Assembly: GCF_001904635.1 (NCBI RefSeq)
Contig: NZ_MRCB01000016.1
Location: forward strand, 9,790 to 73,789
Reading direction: 5' to 3'
DNA: 64,000 nt
From: Hydrococcus rivularis NIES-593
GTDB taxonomy: Bacteria > Cyanobacteriota > Cyanobacteriia > Cyanobacteriales > Microcystaceae
The notes under the pieces are model-generated. The model did not search any database and was not told the origin of the DNA. It saw only the letters and a list, made by a program, of their open reading frames with translations. Shown here piece by piece: positions 17,793 to 28,565 of this stretch (its first letter is position 1; each line of letters opens with the position of its first letter). The position numbers and the translations under genes are program-made.

Positions 17793-18221
17793 TTAGGGAG
17801 TTTTTTTCATTTCTGCCGACATATTCCATTTATAGTCTTCCTGTAATTCTGTAATCCAGGCTGGATGAGCGGGACCAACAAACTCGTACTCGCCATCTTC
17901 TTCTGTCAAGAGAACGTTGTCGCCAGGATTAGCCGAACCTTCCATGATGACTCTGCCATTTCCCTCTTTTGCTTCAGTTCCCTCCATATTCATTAGCTCA
18001 ATCGATAAGTAATTGCCAGTTCTTCCTCTAACGCGACCGAGTACGTAGTCGGAGAAGCTCATCTGCCCTTCTCCCCCTTCATAAGTATCGTGTCCTAAAG
18101 CCTGACTAATGAGGGTTTGTGAGGTTTGTGTGGGTTCTGCGATCGCAGGAGTAGCTGCAACTGCTGATAAAGAGGCTAATATCAGTATTCCAGTTAATGC
18201 GTGAGAATTTTGCTGTAACAT
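17793..18221 (-). CDS. Secreted protein of unknown function
   Basis: This is a 142-residue protein with a clear signal peptide (hydrophobic core about 9-24, likely cleavage after AIA at about 28). The mature part has about 114 residues, is acidic, and has a Gly/Glu-rich strand pattern (for example HDTYEGGEGQMSF, then VLGRVRGRTGNYLSIELMN), suggesting a small beta-barrel. I do not recognise the family. A good ribosome binding site (GAGGT) sits 6 bases before the ATG. It is transcribed alone, leftward, and its end abuts the repeat element at 17687-17791. Periplasmic or lumenal location is inferred from the signal peptide only. Confidence 0.7.
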   Translation of the reverse strand: MLQQNSHALTGILILASLSAVAATPAIAEPTQTSQTLISQALGHDTYEGGEGQMSFSDYVLGRVRGRTGNYLSIELMNMEGTEAKEGNGRVIMEGSANPGDNVLLTEEDGEYEFVGPAHPAWITELQEDYKWNMSAEMKKTP

Positions 18222-18365
18222 AATTACCTCACTTGATTCTAAAAAAAATTGTTTTTAAACCTTTAAAAGTTTAGCTAGATTTGGCGGTAGCCGCAAAAAT
18301 TTTCAGGATCGATTTAAGAATTGCTAATTTTCAGTAAATCAACTCGATTCCAGAGTAAAGCACTT

Positions 18366-19811
18366 TTATATAGACTCTGATTGGGGTTGCGCTAATTCAG
18401 ATTGCATATTGGATTCTGAGGAAGCGGTCGGCGATCGCTCTGACAAAGGCGAGGAATTGGGATCGGTTTTTGTTGTTTGGAAACGACTGAGAACGCGATC
18501 TAACCATTGCGGTTTTTCTAAGCGAGAGGCTTGGTTCGCAGACGGGGTTTTTGTTGCTGGCGCCGCTTCCGTGTTAGTTGGCAGCGATTCCTCAGAAGGA
18601 GCCGCCGGGGTTGGTGCCGTTGAAGTTTCTGGTTGTGGTGCTATAGTTTCAGTTGGTTCGACCGATTCTTTGGTTGGAGTTTTCTTCGGTTCGGATAATA
18701 GAGGCTCACTCGTCTCTACTGGCGGCTGTGAGGTGACTTCTATTTCAGGTGCAGTCGGTTTTTCTATTGGAGTAGGCGTTTCTTGTGGGGTTGGAGTGGG
18801 TTGTTCGACAGGAACTTCTGGTCGTGCAGTAGGCGCTTCTTGTGGGGTTGGCGTTGGCGTTGGAGAAGGCGTAGGCGTTAATTTGGCTTTGTAGGTAGGA
18901 TCGACGATACTGCGAGCATATTCAGTCGCTAATTCTCCGCGCATTAATTTGGAGAGGGGATCTTGACCTTTTGGATTGTATTCAATTAGCCTGACTGTCG
19001 TGTTGAAAACGTTATCAACTCGATTGCCAGCGCGATCGAGAAATTCTAGCTGAACCCAGTTGTTCCCTTTCTCAAAACCCGTTAAGTAAACGGGTTGCCA
19101 GTTATCGAGGACGAAGCTTTGACCGTTAATGGTAACTCGAATCCGCCAGTCGGCAATTTCGGAGTTTTCTTTTGCTACTAGACGTAGCGGAGCGTTAGTT
19201 AAGTAAAAATCGACTAGGATTGGCTCGGCGCCATAACTCCCCTGCGGACGGCTATAGGTCAATAGAGGAAGGGAAGGATCGGGAGCATTGGTATCTGTTT
19301 TTGTAAGGATATGGAAAGTCGTTTGAGCGTATGCGCCTTCATTTTTAAAGCTTTCGTGCCAGGGACGAGAGGCAAATACTCTTAGGGTATGGGTTCCGGG
19401 GGCTAGGTTTTCTAAAGTAACGGGTTTATCGATGTCGTAGATTTCTCGCGCGGGTTCGTTGTCGAGAATCAGCTTGAGGTGGGGTCCCATTTCAAGATCG
19501 GGATCTTTAAAGATGGGTAGGTCTCGCACTTGAAGTTTAACTGCGACGGTTGTTTCCTGGAAAATACTATCCCTTGGTGGGCTGAGAATAGCAACTTGTG
19601 GTTGATATTGTTCTAGGGTTTGGTTTAGCTGCCGAATAACCGCTGGAGGGGCTACTTCTGACAGTTTGCCCGCACTTATCGACACAGAAGGTGGCTCTGG
19701 GCTGGATAGCGGTGAAACTTCGATGCGATCGCCACAACTCACCAAACCTAAACTTAGTAGAATTAAGAATGCACACAAACAAATGGATTTTATAGGCAAA
19801 AATCGATACAT
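18366..19811 (-). CDS. Lipoprotein with Pro/Thr-rich C-terminal region
   Basis: The product has about 481 residues when read from the ATG at 19811 (a TTG-type extension to 19823 is open). It begins with a lipoprotein signal: a hydrophobic run then LVSC with the lipid-attached Cys at about 26. Residues about 75-290 form a beta-rich region with two Ig/FlgD-like segments (HTLRVFASRPWHESF, then the NWVQLEFLDRAGN strand). Residues about 310-460 are low-complexity Pro/Thr/Glu with PTPTPTP runs, as in surface stalks. I do not recognise a named family. It should be membrane-anchored on the periplasmic side, possibly cell-wall spanning. The next gene upstream is psaA, divergently transcribed. Confidence 0.72.
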   Translation of the reverse strand: MYRFLPIKSICLCAFLILLSLGLVSCGDRIEVSPLSSPEPPSVSISAGKLSEVAPPAVIRQLNQTLEQYQPQVAILSPPRDSIFQETTVAVKLQVRDLPIFKDPDLEMGPHLKLILDNEPAREIYDIDKPVTLENLAPGTHTLRVFASRPWHESFKNEGAYAQTTFHILTKTDTNAPDPSLPLLTYSRPQGSYGAEPILVDFYLTNAPLRLVAKENSEIADWRIRVTINGQSFVLDNWQPVYLTGFEKGNNWVQLEFLDRAGNRVDNVFNTTVRLIEYNPKGQDPLSKLMRGELATEYARSIVDPTYKAKLTPTPSPTPTPTPQEAPTARPEVPVEQPTPTPQETPTPIEKPTAPEIEVTSQPPVETSEPLLSEPKKTPTKESVEPTETIAPQPETSTAPTPAAPSEESLPTNTEAAPATKTPSANQASRLEKPQWLDRVLSRFQTTKTDPNSSPLSERSPTASSESNMQSELAQPQSESI

Positions 19812-20262
19812 AAAAACCAACACGCTAACCCCTCTTAATAACCCTTGAATCGATTAATCTTACTTAATTATTTTATTAAGAATGCTGAAGCTATCTATAT
19901 GGCAATATAGCTGAATTTGGAGCGGTTCTTAGTGGTAATTTTCCGGAATTGAGTACGACCTTAATAAATTATTGCTTTTTGTAAAGAAAAAGTCCGATGC
20001 CCTTGACTTTTGGTCGGACAAGTTTTGCTGACAAATATCATGAGAGCGACAATTGAGCAAATTTTAATTATTGTTAAGTCCTGCCAACACAGCAGAGTAG
20101 AAAGACTTATCATCATCTATTGATGCTTTTGCCTGGAAGCTTTTTAAAACAGGCATCTTAAGCAAAATTGAAAAGCAGTAAATCCCACATTTGCTGTTCT
20201 TCTATTACACTATTCATCAAGAGAAAACCTTTAAAGTTCATTGTCGAGAGAGGAGAACCCTC
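19812..20262. other. psaA: psaA upstream region
   Basis: This is a 451-base divergent gap that should hold the psaA promoter and 5' leader. It contains an inverted repeat GTCCGA (19992-19997)/TCGGAC (20014-20019) and a single WWTGTAAM-like half-site at about 19978-19985. No second half-site of HLR1 type is convincing. Just before psaA the AGGAG ribosome binding site is at 20251-20255. I cannot place the transcription start. Confidence 0.5.
19992..20019. promoter_or_regulatory. Inverted repeat in the psaA leader/promoter region
   Basis: GTCCGA and TCGGAC are separated by 16 bases, about 245 bases before the psaA ATG. It could be an operator or an RNA hairpin. The evidence is the symmetry alone. 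Confidence 0.3.
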
Positions 20263-22512
20263 ATGACAATTAGTCCGGAGAGAGAGGCGAAAGTCAGGGT
20301 AAGAGTCGATAATAATCCGGTTCCTACATCGTTCGAGAAGTGGGGCAAACCCGGTCACTTCGACCGTACTCTGGCTAGAGGTCCCAAAACCACTACCTGG
20401 ATTTGGAACCTTCACGCCAACGCCCATGATTTTGACAGCCAGACCAGCGACCTAGAAGATATTTCGCGGAAAATCTTCAGCGCGCACTTCGGTCACTTAG
20501 CAGTGATTTTCGTCTGGCTGAGCGGCATGTATTTCCATGGCGCTCGTTTTTCTAACTACGAAGCTTGGCTGACCGATCCGACCACGATTAAGCCTAGCGC
20601 TCAAGTGGTTTGGCCCATCGTCGGTCAAGGAATTTTGAATGCTGACGTAGGCGGCGGCTTCAGCGGCATCCAGATTACTTCTGGATTTTTCTACCTCTGG
20701 AGAGCTGCCGGTTTTACCAACAACTACCAGCTTTACTGCACGGCGATTGGCGGCTTGGTAATGGCTGCTCTAATGCTATTTGCAGGTTGGTTCCACTATC
20801 ACGTGAGAGCGCCAAAACTGGAGTGGTTCCAAAACGTAGAGTCGATGATGAACCACCACTTAGCTGGTTTGCTGGGATTAGGCTCCTTAGCTTGGGCAGG
20901 TCACCAGATCCACGTTTCTCTGCCTATTAACAAGCTCTTGGATGCTGGTGTAGCTCCAAAAGATATCCCCTTGCCTCACGAGTTTATCCTCGATCCAAGC
21001 AAGATGGCGGAGCTATACCCCAGTTTTGCCCAAGGAATCAAACCTTTCTTTACCTTGAACTGGGGAGTCTACTCGGATTTCCTCACCTTCAAAGGCGGTT
21101 TGAATCCGGTTACGGGTGGCTTGTGGCTGTCGGATACGGCGCACCATCACTTAGCGATCGCGGTGCTGTTTATCATTGCCGGTCACATGTACCGTACCAA
21201 CTGGGGGATCGGTCACAGCATGAAGGAAATCCTAGAGGCTCATAAAGGTCCGTTCACTGGTGAAGGTCACAAGGGTCTCTATGAAATTCTGACCACTTCT
21301 TGGCACGCTCAATTAGCTATCAACCTCGCCCTGCTGGGATCGCTTAGCATCATCGTGGCTCACCACATGTATGCCATGCCTCCCTATCCTTACATGGCGA
21401 TCGACTATGCTACTCAGCTAGCCTGTTTTACTCACCACGTATGGATTGGCGGATTCCTGATCGTCGGAGCTGGCGCTCACGCCGCGATCTTCATGGTGCG
21501 GGATTACGACCCTGCCAAGAACGTAGATAACCTGCTCGATCGCGTCATCCGTCACAGAGATGCTATTATCTCCCACTTAAACTGGGTATGTATCTTCCTG
21601 GGCTTCCATAGCTTCGGTCTCTACGTCCACAACGACACGATGCGGGCGTTTGGTCGTCCTCAGGACATGTTCTCCGATACGGGAATTCAGCTACAGCCTA
21701 TTTTTGCCCAGTGGGTACAAAACATTCACGCGCTGGCTCCTGGCAACACCGCTCCCAACGCTTTAGCGCCTGCTAGCTACGCATTTGGTGGAGATGTTGT
21801 CGCGGTAGGCGGTAAAGTGGCGATGATGCCCATCGCACTGGGTACGGCTGACTTCCTAGTCCATCACATTCATGCTTTCACCATCCACGTTACCGTGCTG
21901 ATCCTGCTCAAGGGCGTGCTCTATGCTCGCAGCTCTCGCCTAATTCCAGACAAGTCCGAATTAGGCTTCCGCTTCCCCTGCGACGGTCCCGGTCGTGGCG
22001 GTACTTGCCAAGTATCGGGTTGGGATCACGTTTTCTTGGGCTTGTTCTGGATGTACAACTCCCTGTCGATCGTAATTTTCCACTTTAGCTGGAAAATGCA
22101 GTCGGATGTTTGGGGAACCGTTGCACCAGACGGCACAGTTACTCACATTACCTTGGGGAACTGGGCGCAAGGCGCGATTACCATCAACGGCTGGCTGCGC
22201 GACTTCCTATGGGCGCAAGCAGCACAAGTCATCAACTCCTACGGTTCGGCGCTTTCGGCTTATGGCATTATGTTCCTAGCCGGTCACTTCGTCTTCGCCT
22301 TTAGCTTGATGTTCCTCTTCAGCGGACGCGGCTACTGGCAAGAGCTAATCGAATCGATCGTCTGGGCGCACAACAAGCTAAAAGTCGCCCCAGCTATTCA
22401 GCCTCGCGCTCTGAGCATCATTCAGGGACGGGCTGTTGGAGTAGCCCACTATCTACTCGGTGGAATCGTGACGACTTGGGCGTTCTTCCACGCCAGAACC
22501 CTTTCTTTCTAA
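20263..22512 (+). CDS. psaA: Photosystem I P700 apoprotein A1
   Basis: This is a 749-residue thylakoid membrane protein that, with PsaB, binds P700, the A0/A1 electron carriers, the FX iron-sulfur cluster and most antenna chlorophyll of photosystem I. The start is the ATG at 20263 ([13 protein letters not shown]), preceded by AGGAG; the open frame extends 24 codons upstream but that part is leader. Eleven hydrophobic helices with many conserved His are visible. The FX loop [12 protein letters not shown], with its two Cys, is intact, and the C-terminal third carries the [10 protein letters not shown] helix. Length is normal. It is followed after 305 bases by psaB on the same strand, the standard cyanobacterial operon order. 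Confidence 0.99.
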   Translation: MTISPEREAKVRVRVDNNPVPTSFEKWGKPGHFDRTLARGPKTTTWIWNLHANAHDFDSQTSDLEDISRKIFSAHFGHLAVIFVWLSGMYFHGARFSNYEAWLTDPTTIKPSAQVVWPIVGQGILNADVGGGFSGIQITSGFFYLWRAAGFTNNYQLYCTAIGGLVMAALMLFAGWFHYHVRAPKLEWFQNVESMMNHHLAGLLGLGSLAWAGHQIHVSLPINKLLDAGVAPKDIPLPHEFILDPSKMAELYPSFAQGIKPFFTLNWGVYSDFLTFKGGLNPVTGGLWLSDTAHHHLAIAVLFIIAGHMYRTNWGIGHSMKEILEAHKGPFTGEGHKGLYEILTTSWHAQLAINLALLGSLSIIVAHHMYAMPPYPYMAIDYATQLACFTHHVWIGGFLIVGAGAHAAIFMVRDYDPAKNVDNLLDRVIRHRDAIISHLNWVCIFLGFHSFGLYVHNDTMRAFGRPQDMFSDTGIQLQPIFAQWVQNIHALAPGNTAPNALAPASYAFGGDVVAVGGKVAMMPIALGTADFLVHHIHAFTIHVTVLILLKGVLYARSSRLIPDKSELGFRFPCDGPGRGGTCQVSGWDHVFLGLFWMYNSLSIVIFHFSWKMQSDVWGTVAPDGTVTHITLGNWAQGAITINGWLRDFLWAQAAQVINSYGSALSAYGIMFLAGHFVFAFSLMFLFSGRGYWQELIESIVWAHNKLKVAPAIQPRALSIIQGRAVGVAHYLLGGIVTTWAFFHARTLSF

Positions 22513-22817
22513 TGTAATAAGCTCAACTGTAATAAGCTCAACCCTGCAATAAGCTTGTCAATCCTGTTGGGAGGGCTTAAAAAAACTTTTCCGCAGCGAT
22601 TGACAGCTTACACTCCGCTACTAAGCAAGTAGCCAGCAAATGCTCTCAATTTATAAAGAAAAACGGCATGAAGGTTGGGTTAGACTGCCCGTTTTTGAAA
22701 CCGTTTTTAACTTTCCATCTACCGTGACTTCGGTTACAGTAGATAACTAAAACAGGAAATGAGCAGCAATTCTGCACTGGCCCTCATTATTTAGAGAGGA
22801 GAATTTCCTAAAAAGCT
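22513..22817 (+). promoter_or_regulatory. psaA-psaB intercistronic region
   Basis: This 305-base spacer has no gene. TGTAATAAGCTCAAC is repeated in tandem at 22513-22527 and 22528-22542, and a partial third copy follows at 22545-22556. A long stem, AAGCTTGTCAATC (22551-22563) with GATTGACAGCTT (22598-22609, one bulge), encloses a polypurine/T-containing loop. These could shape processing or partial termination between the two messages. A GAGAGGAG sequence lies about 17 bases before the psaB ATG, farther than usual. Confidence 0.5.
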
Positions 22818-25046
22818 ATGGCAACTAAATTTCCAAAATTTAGCCAGGATCTACAACAAGACCCGACGACCCGTCGAATCTGGTATGGGATTGCCACAGC
22901 CCACGACTTTGAAAGTCACGATGGCATGACCGAGGAAAATCTTTATCAAAAGATTTTTGCCTCCCACTTCGGTCACATTGCTATCATCTTTCTGTGGACT
23001 TCCGGCACCATTTTCCACGTAGCCTGGCAAGGTAACTTCGAGCAGTGGATCAAAGATCCCCTGAATGTCCGTCCCATCGCTCACGCGATTTGGGACCCCC
23101 AATTTGGTAAAGCAGCCGTCGATGCTTTCACCCAAGGCGGTGCTTCCTACCCAGTTGATATCTCTTACTCTGGGGTATATCACTGGTTCTATACCATCGG
23201 GATGAGAACGAATGGCGACCTATATCAGGGATCGATATTCCTGTTAATCCTATCAGCCCTGTTCTTGTTCGCCGGCTGGCTGCACTTGCAACCCAAGTTC
23301 CGTCCGAGCCTATCTTGGTTCAAGAATGCTGAGTCTCGCCTGAACCACCACCTGGCTGGTCTGTTTGGCGTTAGCTCCTTGGCTTGGACGGGGCACCTCG
23401 TTCACGTTGCGATTCCCGAATCGAGAGGACAGCACGTCGGTTGGGATAACTTCCTGTCTACCGCGCCCCACCCAGCAGGTTTACTGCCTTTCTTCACCGG
23501 GAATTGGGGGGTCTACGCTCAGAACCCGGATACGGCTAACCACGTATTTGGAACTTCTGAGGGGGCAGGAACGGCAATTCTGACCTTTTTAGGTGGATTC
23601 CATCCTCAAACCGAGTCGCTCTGGCTGACGGATATGGCGCATCACCACCTGGCGATCGCGGTCATCTTCATCATTGCCGGACACATGTACCGCACCAACT
23701 GGGGGATCGGTCACAGCATCAAGGAAATCCTGAACGCTCATAATCCTCCTTCAGGAACTCCCTTTGGCGGGCTGTTGGGCGAAGGGCATAAGGGATTGTA
23801 CGACACCATTAACAACTCCCTGCACTTCCAGCTTGGCTTAGCATTGGCTAGCCTTGGCACCATTACTTCCCTGGTAGCCCAGCACATGTACTCGATGCCT
23901 CCCTATGCCTTCTTGGCTAAGGATTACACTACCCAGGCTGCTCTGTACACCCATCACCAGTACATTGCTGGCTTCTTGATCACGGGAGCATTCGCTCACG
24001 GTGCTATCTTCTGGGTACGCGACTACGATCCCGAAGCCAATAAGAACAACGTGTTGGCGCGGATATTGGCTCACAAGGAAGCGATTATTTCCCACTTGAG
24101 CTGGGTATCGCTTTTCCTCGGCTTCCATACCCTGGGTCTATATGTCCACAACGACGTAGTCGTTGCTTTTGGAACCCCGGAAAAGCAAATCCTGATCGAA
24201 CCCGTGTTTGCTCAGTGGATTCAAGCTGCTCATGGAAAGGCTTTGTATGGATTCAACACCCTACTATCCAATCCAGACAGCATCGCTTACACGGCTTATC
24301 CCAACTACGGCAACGTTTGGCTGCCCGGCTGGTTAGATGCGATCAACAGCGGGACTAACTCCCTGTTCTTGACCATCGGACCCGGAGATTTCCTCGTACA
24401 CCACGCGATCGCGCTCGGTCTGCACACCACTACTCTGATTCTCGTCAAAGGTGCATTGGATGCTCGCGGTAGCAAGCTAATGCCCGACAAGAAGGACTTC
24501 GGTTATTCCTTCCCTTGCGACGGTCCCGGTCGTGGCGGTACTTGCGATATCTCCGCTTGGGATGCTTTTTACCTCGCCTTGTTCTGGACGCTCAACACGC
24601 TAGGCTGGTTAACCTTCTACTGGCACTGGAAGCATCTGTGCGTATGGCAAGGTAACGTTGCTCAGTTCAACGAAAACTCGACTTACCTGATGGGTTGGTT
24701 CCGCGATTATCTCTGGGCTAACTCCGCTCAGCTAATCAACGGTTACAATCCCTACGGCGTGAACAACCTGTCTGTCTGGGCTTGGATGTTCCTCTTCGGA
24801 CACCTCGTTTGGGCAACGGGTTTCATGTTCCTCATCTCTTGGCGCGGCTACTGGCAAGAGTTAATCGAAACGATTGTCTGGGCACACGAGCGTACTCCTT
24901 TGGCGAACCTAGTTCGTTGGAAGGATAAGCCCGTCGCCTTGTCTATCGTTCAAGCTCGCTTGGTCGGTCTAGCTCACTTCACGGTTGGCTATGTCCTGAC
25001 CTATGCAGCCTTCCTGATTGCCTCAACTGCTGGTAAGTTCGGTTAA
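22818..25046 (+). CDS. psaB: Photosystem I P700 apoprotein A2
   Basis: This is a 742-residue partner of PsaA. It begins [12 protein letters not shown], the normal PsaB start, and contains eleven membrane helices with the conserved antenna histidines. The FX-ligand loop [12 protein letters not shown] is intact, and the P700-side helix has the [20 protein letters not shown]-type pattern. Together with PsaA it forms the reaction-centre heterodimer in the thylakoid, oxidising plastocyanin or cytochrome c6 and reducing ferredoxin via PsaC. It ends 32 bases before a strong terminator hairpin (25078-25109). There is no sign of damage. Confidence 0.99.
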   Translation: MATKFPKFSQDLQQDPTTRRIWYGIATAHDFESHDGMTEENLYQKIFASHFGHIAIIFLWTSGTIFHVAWQGNFEQWIKDPLNVRPIAHAIWDPQFGKAAVDAFTQGGASYPVDISYSGVYHWFYTIGMRTNGDLYQGSIFLLILSALFLFAGWLHLQPKFRPSLSWFKNAESRLNHHLAGLFGVSSLAWTGHLVHVAIPESRGQHVGWDNFLSTAPHPAGLLPFFTGNWGVYAQNPDTANHVFGTSEGAGTAILTFLGGFHPQTESLWLTDMAHHHLAIAVIFIIAGHMYRTNWGIGHSIKEILNAHNPPSGTPFGGLLGEGHKGLYDTINNSLHFQLGLALASLGTITSLVAQHMYSMPPYAFLAKDYTTQAALYTHHQYIAGFLITGAFAHGAIFWVRDYDPEANKNNVLARILAHKEAIISHLSWVSLFLGFHTLGLYVHNDVVVAFGTPEKQILIEPVFAQWIQAAHGKALYGFNTLLSNPDSIAYTAYPNYGNVWLPGWLDAINSGTNSLFLTIGPGDFLVHHAIALGLHTTTLILVKGALDARGSKLMPDKKDFGYSFPCDGPGRGGTCDISAWDAFYLALFWTLNTLGWLTFYWHWKHLCVWQGNVAQFNENSTYLMGWFRDYLWANSAQLINGYNPYGVNNLSVWAWMFLFGHLVWATGFMFLISWRGYWQELIETIVWAHERTPLANLVRWKDKPVALSIVQARLVGLAHFTVGYVLTYAAFLIASTAGKFG

Positions 25047-25356
25047 AGAACGCCTAGCCTCATAGGTAACGAAGCTATCCCCTGCCTTTGGGCGGGGGAT
25101 TAATTTTTTGGATTGGGAAAACTGGTAGAAGTTAATGCGACAAGGGATTGACACAGAGGAAACATAGCGTTGTCATATCCGGGCTGTAGTATTCGCGGTA
25201 GTGTTAAAAGTATCAAGCCGAAGCGGGACATACATCTACTGCAACATCTACTGCTAGCTGAGCATTCAGAAATCATCAATCGAGCGATCGTGACTTGGCT
25301 GGCTAAGATACTGTAACGAACGATAAGGCAGTTACTTATAACTTTTAACTTGATTC
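25047..25356. other. Gap after psaB
   Basis: The left part is the psaB terminator at 25078-25109. The rest is a 250-base spacer with no gene; a TTGACA at about 25148 could be a -35 box for the esterase gene but no convincing -10 is seen at the right distance. Confidence 0.4.
25078..25109 (+). terminator. Rho-independent terminator of psaAB
   Basis: TCCCCTGCC (25078-25086) pairs with GGCGGGGGA (25091-25099) across a TTTG loop, with one G-T pair. It is followed by TTAATTTTTT. Position and form are those of an intrinsic terminator for the psaAB operon. Confidence 0.85.
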
Positions 25357-26304
25357 ATGACTCTCAGTTGGAAAAAAACGTTAGGGATAGGTGCCATTAT
25401 CCTTACTGTATTGGGAGCAATGGGATACTGGTACGTCTTCATTGCCGGCGCACCTCAACTAGACGCGCCTCAAGTCAACGTTCCCGGAAGCGATCTAACC
25501 TTTAAACTGGAGCGCTTCAACAGCAAAGCCATGGGAGAAGTACGGCAATACGGTCTAATTTTGCCGCCAGATTACGAGAAAAATCGCGATCGACGTTATC
25601 CGGTCATTTTCCTCCTACACGGCGGACATGACGATGCAAGAGCTTGGTATGACAAATATGCCATCATTACCGTTCTGCACCAACTCTATCAAAATGGCAA
25701 GCTACCGCCCTCAATCGTAATTAGCCCCGATGGCAACGATAACCGAGGCTCTAGTCCTTTGTGGGACCCCGATTATTTCGACAGTTCCAACGGCAAAGTC
25801 GGAACGCTTATTGGTTCTGAGTTAGTGCAAGTGGTCAAGTCTCGCTATCGCACTCTCAACGAACCGCAGTTTTGGGCAATGGGAGGACTTTCTTCTGGCG
25901 GATGGGGTGCATTTAATATTGGACTGCGCCACCTCGATAACTTTTGCGTCCTCTTCAGTCATCTGGGTTACTTTACCGATGACAGTGGTGCGGCAAATAG
26001 TCCCGAAAACTTCGTGCAAAAGATACCTAAGATGCAACTGAAGTGTTTGCGAGCTTATATGGATGCAGGCAAAGCCGATCCCGATTTTCTGGCTTCTACT
26101 CAACAGTTTCATCAGACTCTAAATCAATTAGGTGTTCCAAATGTGTTTTATGCCTTTCCTGGCGGTCATGGGGTGTCGGGAGCCGATTACGGCTGGAATT
26201 ACGTTCACAAACATGCGTTTAATTCCCTCAGCTATGTGGGCGAACAGTTCAAGATGGCTTTAGCACAACAAAAACGCGAAGAAGCAAGAAGCACAAAACC
26301 ATGA
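25357..26304 (+). CDS. Membrane-anchored esterase (alpha/beta hydrolase)
   Basis: This is a 315-residue protein with an N-terminal membrane helix (about 8-28), so the enzyme domain is expected outside the cytoplasm. The fold is that of the esterase D/putative esterase family (PF00756). The strand VIFLLHGGHDD gives the oxyanion region (HGG), GLSSG at 177-181 is the nucleophile elbow with Ser179, an acidic residue follows in YMDAGKADPDF, and a His lies in FPGGHG. The substrate is unknown. It lies upstream of the DUF2156 and flippase-like genes on the same strand, but with a 513-base gap, so operon membership is not shown. An aminoacyl-lipid hydrolase role is possible but is only inference. Confidence 0.82.
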   Translation: MTLSWKKTLGIGAIILTVLGAMGYWYVFIAGAPQLDAPQVNVPGSDLTFKLERFNSKAMGEVRQYGLILPPDYEKNRDRRYPVIFLLHGGHDDARAWYDKYAIITVLHQLYQNGKLPPSIVISPDGNDNRGSSPLWDPDYFDSSNGKVGTLIGSELVQVVKSRYRTLNEPQFWAMGGLSSGGWGAFNIGLRHLDNFCVLFSHLGYFTDDSGAANSPENFVQKIPKMQLKCLRAYMDAGKADPDFLASTQQFHQTLNQLGVPNVFYAFPGGHGVSGADYGWNYVHKHAFNSLSYVGEQFKMALAQQKREEARSTKP

Positions 26305-26817
26305 ATGGGAAAAGACTTATAAGCGCGCGTTTAAAAGTGTTCAGTAATCAGTTACCTCTTCGGGGCGGTGCATCTTACGTTGGCGACTCGTACCCCAACG
26401 CCAGCATCGTCAGTTATCAGTTAATCTCCACTAATAACCACTAATAAATCGCGAAGCACCCCTCAACCTAATTATTAATTCGTCATTAAATTACGAATTG
26501 TTAAGCGTTACGCGAAGGAGCTAGGAATTTGAAAGAAGAAGACAATTTTTGGATAATACCATTTTTCATTCATTAATGACAGAGATAGTCGATCGCCCTC
26601 ACCCCCAACCCCTCTCCCAAATAGGGAGAGGGGTGAAGAATGTCGATCGCGAAAACCTGAAAATTGGTATAACCTCGCAACTGGATTCGGGCAAATAATC
26701 TGCCACTTTCGGTCTCAAAGTGCTTCGAGCTTGGTTGGCGGGGCTTGTATCCTTATCATTAAGCTTAACTGATTACTGATTACTGATTACTGATGTGGTC
26801 GGTAGGGAGGAAAAATT
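26305..26817. other. Repeat-rich gap between esterase and DUF2156 genes
   Basis: There is no gene here. It holds TCAGTTATCAG-type repeats near 26340 and 26405, the full inverted-repeat element at 26554-26672, and a tandem of ACTGATT at 26768-26794. The DUF2156 ribosome binding site (GGGAGG) is at about 26806-26811. Confidence 0.6.
26554..26672 (+). repeat. Dispersed inverted-repeat element, full copy 3
   Basis: The ends ATACCATTTTTC and GAAAATTGGTAT are inverted with one mismatch, bounded by TA-rich bases (TAATACC / GGTATAA). The interior includes the CGCCCTCACCCCCAACCCC block and GGGAGAGGGG. It is about 119 bp with no coding capacity, so it has the form of a miniature inverted-repeat transposable element. 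The related copies are at 1-66, 8357-8532, 46326-46413 and 49892-50022. Confidence 0.8.
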
Positions 26818-28488
26818 TTGCTTAGACGACAAACCCAGCTTGGGATCTGGACAGCCACCTTACTGACAGCGATTGTTGGCATTGTTAACTTACTGTCGGC
26901 GGTAACGCCTAGCCTTGAAGAACGAGTCAGATGGTTGAAAGCCATTTTCCCTTTTGAAGTTCGAGCGAGCGGACATTTATTTGCTGCGCTAAGTGGATTT
27001 TTCTTGCTCGTCTTGGCAACTAATTTATTGCGGCGAAAACGAGTCGCTTGGCTGCTGACAGTTATCTTACTAATTATTTCCATTATTTCTCATTTAATTA
27101 AGGGACTCGACTATGAAGAGAGTCTGCTAGCCCTCGTGTTACTGATTCAACTGATTTTAATGCGGAGTGCGTTTACTGCTCGCTCCGATAGACCTTCGAT
27201 CGCGCAAGGAATTCGAGTCCTTATCGGCGCGTTACTCTTTACCCTCGCCTATGGAACGGCGGGCTTTTTCTTACTCGACTACCACTACCACGTTAACTTC
27301 GATCTTCCAGGCGCGATCGCGCAAACCCTGGCGATGTTTTTTACTGAAGATAATGCGGGTTTACAACCCCAAACGCGCTTCGGCCGCTTTTTTGCCGATT
27401 CGATTTATATCGTGGGTGCGGTGACGTTTTTGTATGCCTTATTTATGCTTACTCGACCAATTGTGCTACGCGGTGCGCCAGCGACAGCAGCCCAAAGGCA
27501 ACGAGCAAAGGCAATTGTTGAGGCATACGGTCGCTCTTCTCTGGCACGCTTTACCTTATTAGACGATAAAGCTTACTATTTTAGTCCTTCAGGACGTAGT
27601 GTCATTGCCTACGTTCCTAAAGGAAGAGGTGCCGTTGCCTTGGGAGATCCTATCGGTCCTGTAGAAGACAGGCGAGAAGTTATTGTTGGCTTTCAACAGT
27701 TTTGTCAGCTCAATGATTGGTATCCCGCTTTTTATCAAACCTTGCCAGACGATCTCGAACTCTATCGGTCGGTAGGTTTCGGGGCACTCAAAATCGGGGA
27801 AGAAGCGATTGTCGATCTCAAAGCTTTTACCATGCAAGGGAAAGCTGGAAAAAACTTAAGAAACGCTATCAATCGCATGGCTAAGTCGGGTTTTGAGGTT
27901 AAATTCTACCAACCTCCCATTTCCCATCAACTGCTCAAGCAACTGAAAGAGATTAGCGATGAATGGCTCAAGATGATGCAAGGGTCAGAAAAAAAGTTTT
28001 CCTTGGGATGGTTTGATGAGAAGTATCTGCAAGAGTGCGAAATTGCCGTGGTACAGAAAAACACGGGAGAAATAACAGCCTTTGCCAATGTAGTGCCGGA
28101 ATATCAAATTAACGAGATTACCATCGACTTGATGCGGCGGCGAGCAGAAGTAGAGCACGGTACGATGGATTTTTTATTTATTTCGATGTTTCAACACTTT
28201 AAAGAACGGGGATACGACGGGTTTAATATGGGATTATCGGCACTGGCTGGCATAGGAGAAACCCCAGAATCTCCTCGTTTAGAAAAGGTGTTGCGTTATT
28301 TATACGAACACTTAAATCGGTTTTATAACTTTCAGGGTTTGCATAGCTACAAAGAGAAATTCCAACCCCGTTGGGAACCACGATATCTAGTTTATCCGGG
28401 AGCGGCGGCTTTACCGGAAGTCGTAGTAGCTTTGGTAAGGGCTGATTCGGGCGATCGCTTGCTAGACTACTTAAAACCCGGCTCGTAA
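26818..28488 (+). CDS. DUF2156 (MprF-like) phosphatidylglycerol lysyltransferase-type protein
   Basis: This 556-residue membrane enzyme begins at TTG (26818) 6 bases after GGGAGG. About six membrane helices occupy residues 10-220. The C-terminal 330 residues (about 230-556) are the DUF2156 domain, a tandem GNAT fold that in MprF transfers lysine or alanine from aminoacyl-tRNA to phosphatidylglycerol. Visible landmarks include FSPSGRSVIAYV, VALGDPIGP, the YQTLPDDLELYRSVGF segment and a late RWEPRYLVYPG. No synthetase domain is fused. The next gene, 77 bases on, encodes a flippase-like membrane protein, so the two genes look like a split MprF. Whether this organism makes aminoacyl-PG is not known from sequence. 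Confidence 0.85.
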   Translation: MLRRQTQLGIWTATLLTAIVGIVNLLSAVTPSLEERVRWLKAIFPFEVRASGHLFAALSGFFLLVLATNLLRRKRVAWLLTVILLIISIISHLIKGLDYEESLLALVLLIQLILMRSAFTARSDRPSIAQGIRVLIGALLFTLAYGTAGFFLLDYHYHVNFDLPGAIAQTLAMFFTEDNAGLQPQTRFGRFFADSIYIVGAVTFLYALFMLTRPIVLRGAPATAAQRQRAKAIVEAYGRSSLARFTLLDDKAYYFSPSGRSVIAYVPKGRGAVALGDPIGPVEDRREVIVGFQQFCQLNDWYPAFYQTLPDDLELYRSVGFGALKIGEEAIVDLKAFTMQGKAGKNLRNAINRMAKSGFEVKFYQPPISHQLLKQLKEISDEWLKMMQGSEKKFSLGWFDEKYLQECEIAVVQKNTGEITAFANVVPEYQINEITIDLMRRRAEVEHGTMDFLFISMFQHFKERGYDGFNMGLSALAGIGETPESPRLEKVLRYLYEHLNRFYNFQGLHSYKEKFQPRWEPRYLVYPGAAALPEVVVALVRADSGDRLLDYLKPGS

Positions 28489-28565
28489 GTAGGCAGAAAG
28501 CAAAAGGAGGGAAAAGTCGGAAGTTGCAAGTAGACTACCCCAGCTATGAATGAGGAGGCATATCT

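Noticed and set aside
18409-18894. 161-codon Gly/Val-rich frame opposite the lipoprotein gene
   Set aside because: It is the antisense reading of the Pro/Thr-rich repeats, which keeps all frames open.
19966-19986. Possible HLR1 (RpaB-binding) site before psaA
   Set aside because: Only one WWTGTAAM half-site fits; the expected second half 2 bases away matches poorly.
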